NCBI RefSeq assembly: GCF_007752135.1
Contig: NZ_CP036298.1
Span: 2,294,001 to 2,358,000, forward strand
DNA from: Aureliella helgolandensis
GTDB lineage: Bacteria > Planctomycetota > Planctomycetia > Pirellulales > Pirellulaceae
DNA: 64,000 bases
Reading direction: 5' to 3'
The stretch's first letter is position 1; every line of letters starts with the position of its first letter. The notes below the pieces were generated by a model. It was not told the origin of the DNA. It did no database searches and worked only from the letters and a program-made list of their open reading frames with translations. Shown here piece by piece: positions 19,410 to 27,928 of the stretch. The position numbers were made by a program, and so were the translations under genes.

Positions 19410-21782
19410 CTAAGATCTAGGGGATATCAAGATTGGCAGGACTACCAAGTTACCAAGTAACCCGCCTAGCATGGTCAAGCTAGCCAGGGTCCCGAAAACG
19501 ACCGTGGGGACAAACTCACTGGTCGTCAGGCTGACGAACCCGGCAATCAACGCCAAAGTTGCTAAGACGGCCGCCAAGCCGACGTTCTCTTGGGCCGAAC
19601 GGAGTGCTTTCAGCGGTCTGTCGCCTGCGCGCAGCCGGCGACGGTAGTGGAGCAAATAGTGGATTGAACTATCTACCGACAATCCTAATGATACCGCCGC
19701 AATCATCGCAGCTCCCATGTTCACGGGCATCCCCAACCATCCCATTGTCCCCAGCACGAGCAGAGCTGGCAACGCGTTGGGAACCATGGCCGCCAGGGCG
19801 AGCCCCAGGGAGCGAGTTGCCAGAGTCATCACCGCGAAGATGCCTAGGGTGGCATACAGAAAGCAAGTCCATTGGTCTTGCAAGAGGCTGGAGACGAGTG
19901 CGCCCAACATCACATGATAGCCAGCCACGACGGACTCCGGCGGAGGTGCATCGAACAATTCCAACCAAGCGGGGCGATGGGTGAAATCCCTGACTTTCCT
20001 CGAAACCGCGTGAATCAGTTCATCTTTAGCCGCGGCCGATGCACGCTCGCGGCTGCGCAGCATGATCCTTAGCCAACGATGGCCGCTCGCATCTGGGAGT
20101 GGTGAGAGTAACGCGCCGGTAAATTCCGGCATGGCTCGCCGCATGCCTTCGAGTCGAGCGCTGATCGGTAGATTTTTGAGCAGCGCGCCCGAAAGACTGG
20201 CGAGGTCAGCATCGGCGATACTCAGCACCTTGGTCAGCGCCAGCGATTCCTCCTGGCGATCCACACGCAACGCTCGCAACTCCTGTTCAAGTGCATCAAT
20301 CTGTGCAATGTATTCATTCGAGATACCGCGAGGTGCGGGGAGCATTAAATCCCACACGCCAGCTCCCCCGAGTTCTCGCTCAATCACTTCGTATCCCTGC
20401 ACGATGGGACTACTCGCTTGAAAATTCTTTGTAAAATCGGTTTCCACTCGCATGCGTAAACTGCCGAACAGTCCGAAGGCTGTGATGGCCAATAATATCC
20501 CGATTCCCACTCGGCGATGTGGCAAGATCCACTCTAGGATTCTGCGCAACATTAGGCGCACCCACAGATCCAGCTTGGGCGTATGCGGATCGGTATCCCA
20601 GCGTCCCAGCAAAGCCAAGCCTGGTACGACGAGCACAATGGCAACCAATACCATGAGGGAGCCGATAGCCATCATCAACCCAAAGTCTCGCACTGGGCCC
20701 ACATCGGCGGTCATGAGCGATGCAAAACCAACTGCGTCGGTGATGCAAGCCCACGCGACGGGGGCGAGCAACGTTGCGTAGGTAGCCGTCAAGGCTTCTG
20801 GGCGAGTTGCCCCAGAGCGGCGGGACTGCTGGAATTTTAAGAGGAGATGCACCGAGGTGGCCACGCCGATGACCGTGACGATTGCCGTTAAGGTGCTGCT
20901 GACCATCGTTAGGTTGAGACCAAGCAACACCAGAATGGCCTGAGTGCTCAGCAACGACCAGTGCACGACCACGATGGGAATCAAAGTCCAACGCAGCGAA
21001 CGAAAGCAGACCAACAGCACCACCAGCAACAGCAACGAACTGATTACGCCGAGTCGCCAGCCATCGCGTTGCACCATTTGAAAACCGTCATGCACGAGCA
21101 CCGGTTCCCCCGTCACTAAACCCTCGGAGGCGGGCGAGGGGAGATCGAGCATGACAGCCCGCAAGGACTCGATGGTTTGCTGATGCTGCATGCCGGCTTT
21201 GCTATCGACGGCCGCGGGTGCATGGGGTGCCGAGCGGGAACTCCAGCCTTGCGTGGAGCTTTCTTCCAGGGTGTCTGGCGGGGCGAGCAAACAGGCAATG
21301 GCCACATATTCGCTATTGGGCTGATGCGTATAGCCAGCGAAAACTTCGGCAAACGCTTGCGCCAATTCGTCGTCTGGATCCAACAATGGCGGTAGACGCG
21401 GCCCACCGATATTCAACAACTGGAGCGGACCTCGCAAGGTCTCAAGAATTTCGTGGAGCTCAGCTAGGCTCAGGACTGCCGAAACCCCGGGAACGCTGGA
21501 GACCCGGTCGCTAATCGCCGCCAAACGCTCGAGCCCAGCCCCCGACTTGTCCCACAACTCTGGATCGCGGTAGACCGCCAACGCAACTTGGTTCCCGCCA
21601 AAGCGTTCTTGCAATTGATAATAGGAGGTTACCAGTGGATGTCCTGGTGGGAACATGCCGTCCACCTTCCAATCCAACTGCAACTGGCGCGAAATGGGCC
21701 AACTCAGCAACGCAAAGATCAGCGCCAGGAGCAAAATGGGAAGATGAAACTGGACTAGTAGCTTTGCAATCCGTTCGCTCAC
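19410..21782 (-). CDS. MMPL/RND-superfamily transporter
   Basis: 790 residues with a GTG start. Layout is that of an RND-superfamily MMPL transporter: TM1 at ~11-30, a first periplasmic loop (GMFPPGHPLVTSYYQLQERF), five TMs (~245-400), a cytoplasmic link, TM7 at ~425, a second loop and five more TMs (~640-785). GLSVDSSIHYLLHYRRRL in the second half carries the conserved Asp of the proton path. Such proteins move lipids, hopanoids or polyketides across the inner membrane. The gene upstream makes a phosphopantetheinyl transferase 19 bp away, which suggests a carrier-protein-made lipid or ketide as cargo; that is inference. Confidence 0.87.
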   Translation of the reverse strand: MSERIAKLLVQFHLPILLLALIFALLSWPISRQLQLDWKVDGMFPPGHPLVTSYYQLQERFGGNQVALAVYRDPELWDKSGAGLERLAAISDRVSSVPGVSAVLSLAELHEILETLRGPLQLLNIGGPRLPPLLDPDDELAQAFAEVFAGYTHQPNSEYVAIACLLAPPDTLEESSTQGWSSRSAPHAPAAVDSKAGMQHQQTIESLRAVMLDLPSPASEGLVTGEPVLVHDGFQMVQRDGWRLGVISSLLLLVVLLVCFRSLRWTLIPIVVVHWSLLSTQAILVLLGLNLTMVSSTLTAIVTVIGVATSVHLLLKFQQSRRSGATRPEALTATYATLLAPVAWACITDAVGFASLMTADVGPVRDFGLMMAIGSLMVLVAIVLVVPGLALLGRWDTDPHTPKLDLWVRLMLRRILEWILPHRRVGIGILLAITAFGLFGSLRMRVETDFTKNFQASSPIVQGYEVIERELGGAGVWDLMLPAPRGISNEYIAQIDALEQELRALRVDRQEESLALTKVLSIADADLASLSGALLKNLPISARLEGMRRAMPEFTGALLSPLPDASGHRWLRIMLRSRERASAAAKDELIHAVSRKVRDFTHRPAWLELFDAPPPESVVAGYHVMLGALVSSLLQDQWTCFLYATLGIFAVMTLATRSLGLALAAMVPNALPALLVLGTMGWLGMPVNMGAAMIAAVSLGLSVDSSIHYLLHYRRRLRAGDRPLKALRSAQENVGLAAVLATLALIAGFVSLTTSEFVPTVVFGTLASLTMLGGLLGNLVVLPILISPRS

Positions 21783-21801
21783 ACTACATCTTTCGGGGTG
21801 A

Positions 21802-22587
21802 TTAATACGAGTGGCAGCTGAACTGTGTCACGCTGCGCCAGGTGGCTATTGCGGCCACTCCGCCCGGGATGAGATCCAAGAGCTGCAAGCGCCATGACGC
21901 TCGGTCGGTCCACGCAGTCATGCGGCAGGTCCCATCATCATCGAGATGCAATTGTAACGCTGAATCAATGTTTTGAGGATGGAAGCTTGCTGCAGTGGGG
22001 ATTGGCAATGGGAATTCGATCTGTTGCAAGCCTTCGGCGATGCCCAGTCCGAGCGCCTTCAATAGTGCTTCCTTGCAGACCCACAGCCGCAGCATTTCGT
22101 GGTCACGCTCTCGCGCCGCTACGGCTTCCCACGCAGCCAGCTCTTGCTTGCAGAGGACTTGTCCCGCCACAGAGCGATGGCGGAAGGAAGGTTTTAGCAT
22201 TTCAAGATCGACGCCAATCGGAGTGGCAGCGATCGCAATTGCCGCCCAATCCCCGGAGTGCGTCACGTTAAAATGGAGGGGCTCTCCGCTCTTTGCCGCT
22301 TGCACGCCAGCCAACTTGGGCTTTCCCCACTGCTCGTAGTGGAATTGGACGGCATGCGGGGCAATTCCAAGCAACGTTCCTAGCGTTTGCCGTAGCCGAC
22401 CACGACAGACGACAAACCGCCGGCGAACTTCATCGGATAAAAAACAACTCGCTCGCGATCGTTCCTCGGCCGATAAACTGCTCTCAAGTTCTGAATAGGT
22501 CGCATCGCTCACGTGAAGCGGCAGAGTCACGACGTAGGCTCCACCCAATCGTGGCATATCTGTTAATCTTGGAGGAGTTTTTTCCAT
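21802..22587 (-). CDS. 4'-phosphopantetheinyl transferase, Sfp type
   Basis: 261 residues from ATG 22587; an upstream TTG would add four. The Sfp-type signatures are present: IGVDLE (Mg-binding Asp and Glu) and WVCKEALLKALG, the (W/F)-x-x-K-E-x3-K motif. Further N-terminal features include RGRLRQTLG and HFNVTHSGDWAAIA. It would move 4'-phosphopantetheine from CoA to a serine of an acyl- or peptidyl-carrier protein. Length ~260 is usual for the larger Sfp class that serves secondary metabolism. No carrier protein or synthase lies in the window, so the target is elsewhere. First gene of the operon with the MMPL exporter. Confidence 0.87.
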   Translation of the reverse strand: MEKTPPRLTDMPRLGGAYVVTLPLHVSDATYSELESSLSAEERSRASCFLSDEVRRRFVVCRGRLRQTLGTLLGIAPHAVQFHYEQWGKPKLAGVQAAKSGEPLHFNVTHSGDWAAIAIAATPIGVDLEMLKPSFRHRSVAGQVLCKQELAAWEAVAARERDHEMLRLWVCKEALLKALGLGIAEGLQQIEFPLPIPTAASFHPQNIDSALQLHLDDDGTCRMTAWTDRASWRLQLLDLIPGGVAAIATWRSVTQFSCHSY

Positions 22588-22711
22588 AAGTGGTCTCAAG
22601 TGAGGCGTTCCGCTGCCAAGTTACAGCATTTGTTTATAATCGCAAGCATGTGCGAGTTCCCCAGAGTCTTGCGACTTGTGCTTTCCAACTTCAACGACAT
22701 GCATGAATTCT

Positions 22712-23047
22712 ATGAAACAAGTAATTGCCGTCGTCCGCCCCTATCTGGCTGAACGCGTTCTTGAGAATTTGCGCATGGCTCCGCTGGAGGCATTGATGGT
22801 CCGTGAAGTCAAAGGTTATGGGCGGCAAAAGAACTATTTGCAGAACTACAATGACAGCGAGTACGGCCAAGCCTTCCTCCCCAAAGTTGAGATCACCATG
22901 TGGGTGGAGGACTTTCGCGTGGAAGAAGTGATCCAACGGGTCAACGACGTGGCCCGCAGCGGACGGATGGGAGACGGGAAAATCTTGGTACTGCCGCTCA
23001 CTGGCTTTGCCGATGCGAGCAGCCCCCTGCGCGAATTCGAAGCGTAA
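22712..23047 (+). CDS. glnB: nitrogen regulatory protein P-II
   Basis: 111 residues from ATG 22712, which yields the standard MKQVIAVVRP start; the upstream ATG would add an unrelated leader. The T-loop GYGRQKNYLQNYNDSEYGQA has Tyr at position 51, the uridylylation site of E. coli GlnB. The C-terminal GRMGDGKILVLPL is the B-/C-loop nucleotide-binding end. P-II proteins bind ATP/ADP and 2-oxoglutarate and report nitrogen and carbon state to glutamine synthetase control, ammonium channels and kinases. No amtB or glnA is adjacent. A TATAAT at 22635-22640 may be its -10 box; the matching -35 is not clear. Confidence 0.93.
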   Translation: MKQVIAVVRPYLAERVLENLRMAPLEALMVREVKGYGRQKNYLQNYNDSEYGQAFLPKVEITMWVEDFRVEEVIQRVNDVARSGRMGDGKILVLPLTGFADASSPLREFEA

Positions 23048-23253
23048 CGACCAATGTCGCGTCGAGACTCAGCGAATCGACGATTCGCGATTGCTGTAGG
23101 GCGGCTTGGGCGACGTAGCGTTGCCGAATACCCCCCGAAAGACGCGGCATATTCCATGTCGCTGGTCTTGGTGGCCTGCATTACAATGGAAGGGTGCTCC
23201 CTCCCAACACCTCCCAATTTGGCAAAACCGCCACTCTACGGAGAGCTTTGTCC

Positions 23254-25665
23254 ATGCCATCTGCTTGCCGTTTCATGCTGCCCCTAGCGCTAGCTGTGTA
23301 TCCCATTCTCGGCGAGCTGGCAGCGGTTTGGGCCGCGGCACCCATCCCAACCGTCGAGTTTCTCCAAGAGCACTGCTACGACTGCCATGCGGGCGAAGGT
23401 GCGGAGGCCGGATTGGATCTGCAGCAATTGCCACCAGACCTCACAGCGGCAGACGCGACCAGTCGCTGGACGCGGATATACGATCGTGTGCGATCGGGGG
23501 AAATGCCGCCTGCCGACTACGGATCCGTTGAACAGGATCAGGCTGAGTTGTTTCTCATATCCACTGAACAATGGATTGCAACTACGCTCCATGAGCAACA
23601 TCGCGCGGCTGGTAGAGTGCCCGCCCGCCGGCTGACCAATCATCAGTTGGAATTAACGCTCCAGGATTTACTGGGCATCGACATCCCACTGCAATCGCAC
23701 ATGCCGGAGCCCGCGCGGACTGGTCATTTCAGTACGTTGGCCGAGTATCAGTCGATGTCGCACTATGACTTGGAGCAGCATCTTGCCATCGTGGATCTCG
23801 CCTTAGACGAGGCCTTCCGCCGCGCACTGTCTCTCGATGACTACTGGATGCGAGAGCTAACTGCGCAACAGATATCGCGAACCCGCGCGCGAACTCGAGA
23901 GCCTGAATACATCGACGGAGCGGCGGTTGTCTGGTCCTCGGGACTTGCATTTTACGGTCGAGTGCCAGCCACCACCGCCAAGGTTGACGGATGGTACCGC
24001 TTTCGTTTCGAGGTTTCCTCGTTAAACAAACCGAACGAGCATGGTGTCTGGTGCACGGTTCGGTCGGGTGCGTGTGTTTCCAGTTCCCCGCTGATGTCTT
24101 GGGTGGCCTCCTTCGAGGCGGAGGAAACTCCCAGGGAGGTCACGGTTGAGGCATGGTTGCCTGCTGGACACATGCTGGAGATTCGTCCGGGTGACCGCAC
24201 ATTGAAACTGGCAAAATTTGCGGGAGGGCAGGCGGCGAACGGAGAAGGGGGCAAGCAGAATGTCCCTGGAATCAAACTGGGCGGAATGGTGGTCGAACGC
24301 ATTCACCGACACGCCGATGATCCGCAAGTCCGAAAGGCTCTGTTCGGAGATTTGGTCGTAAAGCCCGGCAAGCCCGGCAAGCCTGGAAAAACAAACTCCG
24401 CTGGAGTCGTCCGACTTCCTACTTCCGATCACGCGGAAGTTCTTCAAATTGCGAGTCCGCTCCTGTTCGAATTTGCCCAACGCGCCTTTCGCCGAGCGGT
24501 GAATGCTGAGGACCTGCTTCTGTACGAGCAGATCTTTGAAACCACGTACGCGAAGAGTGATTTCGTTGCAGCGCTACGCGCCAGCTATCGAGCCATCCTC
24601 TGCTCAGCTCGCTTTCTCTATCTGCAAGAGTTGCCCGGGCGACTCGACGATTACGCAATTGCAAATCGGTTGAGCTATTTTCTTTGGAGCTCCATGCCCG
24701 ATTCGACGTTGATGGAATTAGCAGCCGCTGGCGAGCTCCAGAATCCGCAGATCCTCCGGCAGCAGGTCCGCCGCATGCTGGCAACACCTCGCGGGCAGGA
24801 CTTCATCGTCAATTTCGCCAGAGAATGGCTTGAGCTAGGCGATATCGGTTTTACCGAGCCCGATCCACGCATGTACAAAACCTTTGATCCGATCGTCCAG
24901 GATTCAATGCTCCGAGAAACCCATGCGTTTCTCCAAGAGCTGTTGGAACAAGATCTTGATGTTCGCAGTCTGGTGGACAGCGATTTCACTTTCCTGGACA
25001 GCCGGCTAGCTCGCTTCTACAACATCCCGGATGTTCAACACGATCACCTTCGGCGGATTGAACTATTGCCGCAGTACCACCGTGGTGGGTTGATGGCCCA
25101 AGGAGCAGTGCTCAAGGTGACTGCCAACGGAACGAATACGTCACCGGTGCTGCGCGGCGTTTGGATTGCCAATCGCTTGCTCGGCAATACCATTCCACCG
25201 CCACCGGCGAGTGTACCGGCCATTGAGCCTGATATTCGTGGTGCCACCACAATCCGGGAGCAACTGGCGCAGCATCGCGATCACGCGGAGTGCGCCTCCT
25301 GCCACAGGAAGATCGATCCGCCTGGATTCGCCCTTGAGAACTTTGATCCAGCAGGCGGATGGCGAGAGTTTTACCCGCGCCAGGGACGCTCGAAAAAGGG
25401 GCCCAAAGTCGATCCGAGTTACGTGACTGCTGAGGGCGAGCCGTTTGACGATTTCGAAGCATTCAGACGGATCATATCGCGTGATCCGATTCCAGTAGCG
25501 AGAAATTTGGCGCGTCAATTCTTGACGTACGGTTCCGGTGCGCCTGTTTCCTTTGCCGATCGTGCCGCCGTCGAAGGCATCGTCCAAGACGCCAGTCAGC
25601 ACGATTACGGCATGCGTTCAATTTTAGAAGCGGTCGTTTGTAGCGAACCCTTTTTGACCAAATAA
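23254..25665 (+). CDS. planctomycete cytochrome protein with DUF1587/1592/1588/1585-type domains
   Basis: 803 residues from ATG 23254, giving a signal peptide ([17 protein letters not shown]...AAAP). Right after it comes a PSCyt1-type haem site, [20 protein letters not shown] with CYDCH, followed by [10 protein letters not shown]. Then follow the order of domains known from planctomycetes: DUF1587-like ([20 protein letters not shown]), DUF1592/1595-like, DUF1588-like ([20 protein letters not shown] with a second CxxCH) and DUF1585-like at the end. Exported and probably periplasmic. The role is not established; redox chemistry linked to carbohydrate oxidation is often assumed. [11 protein letters not shown] linker (24362-24388) splits the middle. 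Paired with the DUF1552 gene 16 bp downstream. Confidence 0.88.
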   Translation: MPSACRFMLPLALAVYPILGELAAVWAAAPIPTVEFLQEHCYDCHAGEGAEAGLDLQQLPPDLTAADATSRWTRIYDRVRSGEMPPADYGSVEQDQAELFLISTEQWIATTLHEQHRAAGRVPARRLTNHQLELTLQDLLGIDIPLQSHMPEPARTGHFSTLAEYQSMSHYDLEQHLAIVDLALDEAFRRALSLDDYWMRELTAQQISRTRARTREPEYIDGAAVVWSSGLAFYGRVPATTAKVDGWYRFRFEVSSLNKPNEHGVWCTVRSGACVSSSPLMSWVASFEAEETPREVTVEAWLPAGHMLEIRPGDRTLKLAKFAGGQAANGEGGKQNVPGIKLGGMVVERIHRHADDPQVRKALFGDLVVKPGKPGKPGKTNSAGVVRLPTSDHAEVLQIASPLLFEFAQRAFRRAVNAEDLLLYEQIFETTYAKSDFVAALRASYRAILCSARFLYLQELPGRLDDYAIANRLSYFLWSSMPDSTLMELAAAGELQNPQILRQQVRRMLATPRGQDFIVNFAREWLELGDIGFTEPDPRMYKTFDPIVQDSMLRETHAFLQELLEQDLDVRSLVDSDFTFLDSRLARFYNIPDVQHDHLRRIELLPQYHRGGLMAQGAVLKVTANGTNTSPVLRGVWIANRLLGNTIPPPPASVPAIEPDIRGATTIREQLAQHRDHAECASCHRKIDPPGFALENFDPAGGWREFYPRQGRSKKGPKVDPSYVTAEGEPFDDFEAFRRIISRDPIPVARNLARQFLTYGSGAPVSFADRAAVEGIVQDASQHDYGMRSILEAVVCSEPFLTK

Positions 25666-25681
25666 ACAGGACCTCTTCGCA

Positions 25682-26962
25682 ATGAAGCCTCAGCCCCCAA
25701 CGTTCGTGAACCGCCGATTGCCCCGCCGCACCATCCTGCGTGGTGCTGGCGTAGCGGTTGCCCTCCCTTGGCTGAGTGCCATGGAACGGGCGGTGGCTCG
25801 CCCGGCAGCAGCTACTCCCAAGCGATTTGTGGCCATGTCACTCAGCCTGGGGTTGCACGAGGAGAATTTGGTTCCCGAGCAAGCTGGCCGCGACTACAGT
25901 CCCAGTATTTATGCTCGAGAATTCCAAGACATTCGTGATCGAGTTACGATCATCTCCGGTGCTTCCCACCCTGGGGTGACTGGGGGACACCGCGCCGAGG
26001 CCAGTATCTTAACCGCTGCTCCAATTGGCAGCTCCGGAAGTGCCCGCAATACCATCTCCATCGACCAGTACCTCGCGAAGCAATTGGGCGAGGCAACGCG
26101 GTTCTCTTCGCTCGTACTCAGCGCGGGCGGCAGCAATAGTCCATCCTACACCGAGAATGGATCAATGATCCCCGCCGAGTCGTCACCCGCTAAGCTGTTC
26201 AACCAACTCTTTGTGGACGATTCCGAAGCGAAGCGAACGCAACAAGCCGAGCGGGTGCGACAGGGACGCAGCATCATGGACTTGGTGGCAGAGGACGCCC
26301 GCCGGCTCCAACGCGAATTGGGAGCGATAGATCGCGATCGCCTCGACGCCTACTTTACGAGCGTTCGCGATTTAGAAAAACGCATGGCGGAATCCGAGCG
26401 TTGGGCTCTTCGCCCCAAGCCGAAAATCGACGAGCGTCCTCCAGTGGATGTTTCCAATCCGAACGATCTCGTCGCCCGGCAGCATACGATGCAGGATGTG
26501 ATTCGACTTGCCCTCAAGACCGATTCCACTCGGTTGATCACGTTCCATATTGGTGGTGCGGGTGGCATCGTTCCCGTTGAAGGAGTTGACGAGGGGTATC
26601 ACAATTTGAGTCACCACGGACTCGATGACGAAAAAATTGAGCAGCTGACGCTGGTCGAAACGGCTCTCATTGCCGGCTGGACCGACTTCCTGCGAGACCT
26701 AGCGGCAACGGATGAAGCGGACGGTAGTCTACTGGACAATACCCAGGTTCTACTTACGAGCAATTTGGGGAATGCATCCAATCACAGCAACAAGAACATG
26801 CCCGTTTTGTTTGCTGGAGGAAGGCATCAACACGGTAAGCACTTGGCCTTCGATCGCACCAATAATTATCCGCTGCCTAACCTATTCGTCTCTGCCATCC
26901 AGGAAATGGGGATCGAGGCGGATCGTTTTGCATCCAGCACGGGTACCATGACCGGCCTCTAA
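25682..26962 (+). CDS. DUF1552 protein with Tat-like leader
   Basis: 426 residues. The N-terminus [20 protein letters not shown] has an Arg-Arg pair before a hydrophobic stretch, fitting twin-arginine export of a folded protein. The body shows DUF1552 features ([20 protein letters not shown] near the C-terminus, with [20 protein letters not shown]). DUF1552 proteins almost always follow a DUF1592-type cytochrome gene in planctomycetes, as here, so the two probably act as one periplasmic complex. The reaction is unknown. AGGAC 12 bases before the ATG may be the ribosome-binding site. Confidence 0.88.
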   Translation: MKPQPPTFVNRRLPRRTILRGAGVAVALPWLSAMERAVARPAAATPKRFVAMSLSLGLHEENLVPEQAGRDYSPSIYAREFQDIRDRVTIISGASHPGVTGGHRAEASILTAAPIGSSGSARNTISIDQYLAKQLGEATRFSSLVLSAGGSNSPSYTENGSMIPAESSPAKLFNQLFVDDSEAKRTQQAERVRQGRSIMDLVAEDARRLQRELGAIDRDRLDAYFTSVRDLEKRMAESERWALRPKPKIDERPPVDVSNPNDLVARQHTMQDVIRLALKTDSTRLITFHIGGAGGIVPVEGVDEGYHNLSHHGLDDEKIEQLTLVETALIAGWTDFLRDLAATDEADGSLLDNTQVLLTSNLGNASNHSNKNMPVLFAGGRHQHGKHLAFDRTNNYPLPNLFVSAIQEMGIEADRFASSTGTMTGL

Positions 26963-27340
26963 ACGCGTTTCGCTGTTGAGGAGTGGTCCACGATAGCTCA
27001 GGCCCCCACGACTCACTTTCTACCCTCGTTTGCTTGTCACTGAGAATGCTCTTGGAATTCTGGCCCAAACCAGCTACTCTTCGCGGATATGGCCTAGTGG
27101 TTTAGTGCCCCATCCCTTGGGTTGCGCTAAGTCGACTTGTCCCCAGGCAGAGACTGGGAACGGGACGCAGGTTGCGTGATCGAGTTCACTTGCGCACCGC
27201 GCGCTGAGCGATCGCCCTTACGAATGCAGCCTAGCAGAAGGCTCGCTTCCAGAGCTGGGCGAGGTTGCCGAGTCGGCAAGCCTGAATGGTCAAGGGTGTA
27301 TTCGTTTGAATGATACGATCTGAGAAGTCAGGGATCGAAT
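26963..27340 (+). other. intergenic region before lipoprotein and export set
   Basis: About 380 bp with no protein-like frame. GCGGATATGGCCTAGTGG (27081-27098) looks like the 5' end of a tRNA but has no matching T-arm or acceptor strand. Presumably it holds the promoter of the 27341 gene. Confidence 0.45.
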
Positions 27341-27838
27341 ATGGACATGAATAGGGAAGAGGAAAGTCTGCAGGTGGCATGGCTGCAAACGGCTGCTCGC
27401 GTCGATTCCTGTCTGGAATCGCTAGCGAAACGGCAGTTGATCTTTGCGCTCAGCCTGTTGGTACTCAGTCTCTGCGTGTTGTGTGGCTGCCAAGCGGGAG
27501 CCAGCGGTTTTCCGATGCAAAATATGACTCGCGTGCCACCTCCCGGAACGGGGACGTACCAAACCTCTGGCGACTACTACAACAATAATACGTCGGCCGT
27601 GCCCGTTTCCTCCAATGGGCAGTCCGCGGGTGCAACACTGGCACCCGTCGGTGGAAATTTGCCGACCACGAACCTTACTGCGAGCAGCAATTCTCAAGTG
27701 AACCCGGTGAGTGCAAGTGCAAGCTCCTCGGTTTTTAGCGATACAAAGGATTCCATCGCCTCGGATCCTCCCACGTTCGGCAGCTCGAACAATAACGCAG
27801 TCACGCCCGCCTCCTACAACTCAGGTATTGAGAACTAA
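27341..27838 (+). CDS. small Ser/Asn-rich probable lipoprotein
   Basis: 165 residues. A hydrophobic stretch (RQLIFALSLLVLSLCVLCGC) ends in a Cys pair that could act as a lipobox (L-C-G-C). The ATG used gives 30 residues before it, so the true start may be inside. The mature part is low-complexity, rich in Ser, Asn, Pro, Thr and Gly (TGTYQTSGDYYNNNTSAVPV). It looks like an outer-envelope lipoprotein of unknown role. It lies 90 bp upstream of the GAF/HlyD gene in the same direction and may belong to that operon. Confidence 0.6.
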   Translation: MDMNREEESLQVAWLQTAARVDSCLESLAKRQLIFALSLLVLSLCVLCGCQAGASGFPMQNMTRVPPPGTGTYQTSGDYYNNNTSAVPVSSNGQSAGATLAPVGGNLPTTNLTASSNSQVNPVSASASSSVFSDTKDSIASDPPTFGSSNNNAVTPASYNSGIEN

Positions 27839-27928
27839 AGCCGGCTTGCAGGCTGCCGCTGCAGTCTTCCCGAAACGCCCCCCTTCAGGCCTATCTCCTG
27901 AAACGTACAACGTCTTGGCTGGCTATCC

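Noticed and set aside
20410-20991. 193-codon frame inside the MMPL gene on the same strand
   Set aside because: It is a shifted shadow of the transporter, rich in Arg/His/Gly, with no family likeness.
27081-27160. tRNA-like 5' end (GCGGATATGGCCTAGTGG)
   Set aside because: No T-arm (GTTCGA-C) or matching acceptor strand was found within the next 80 bases.
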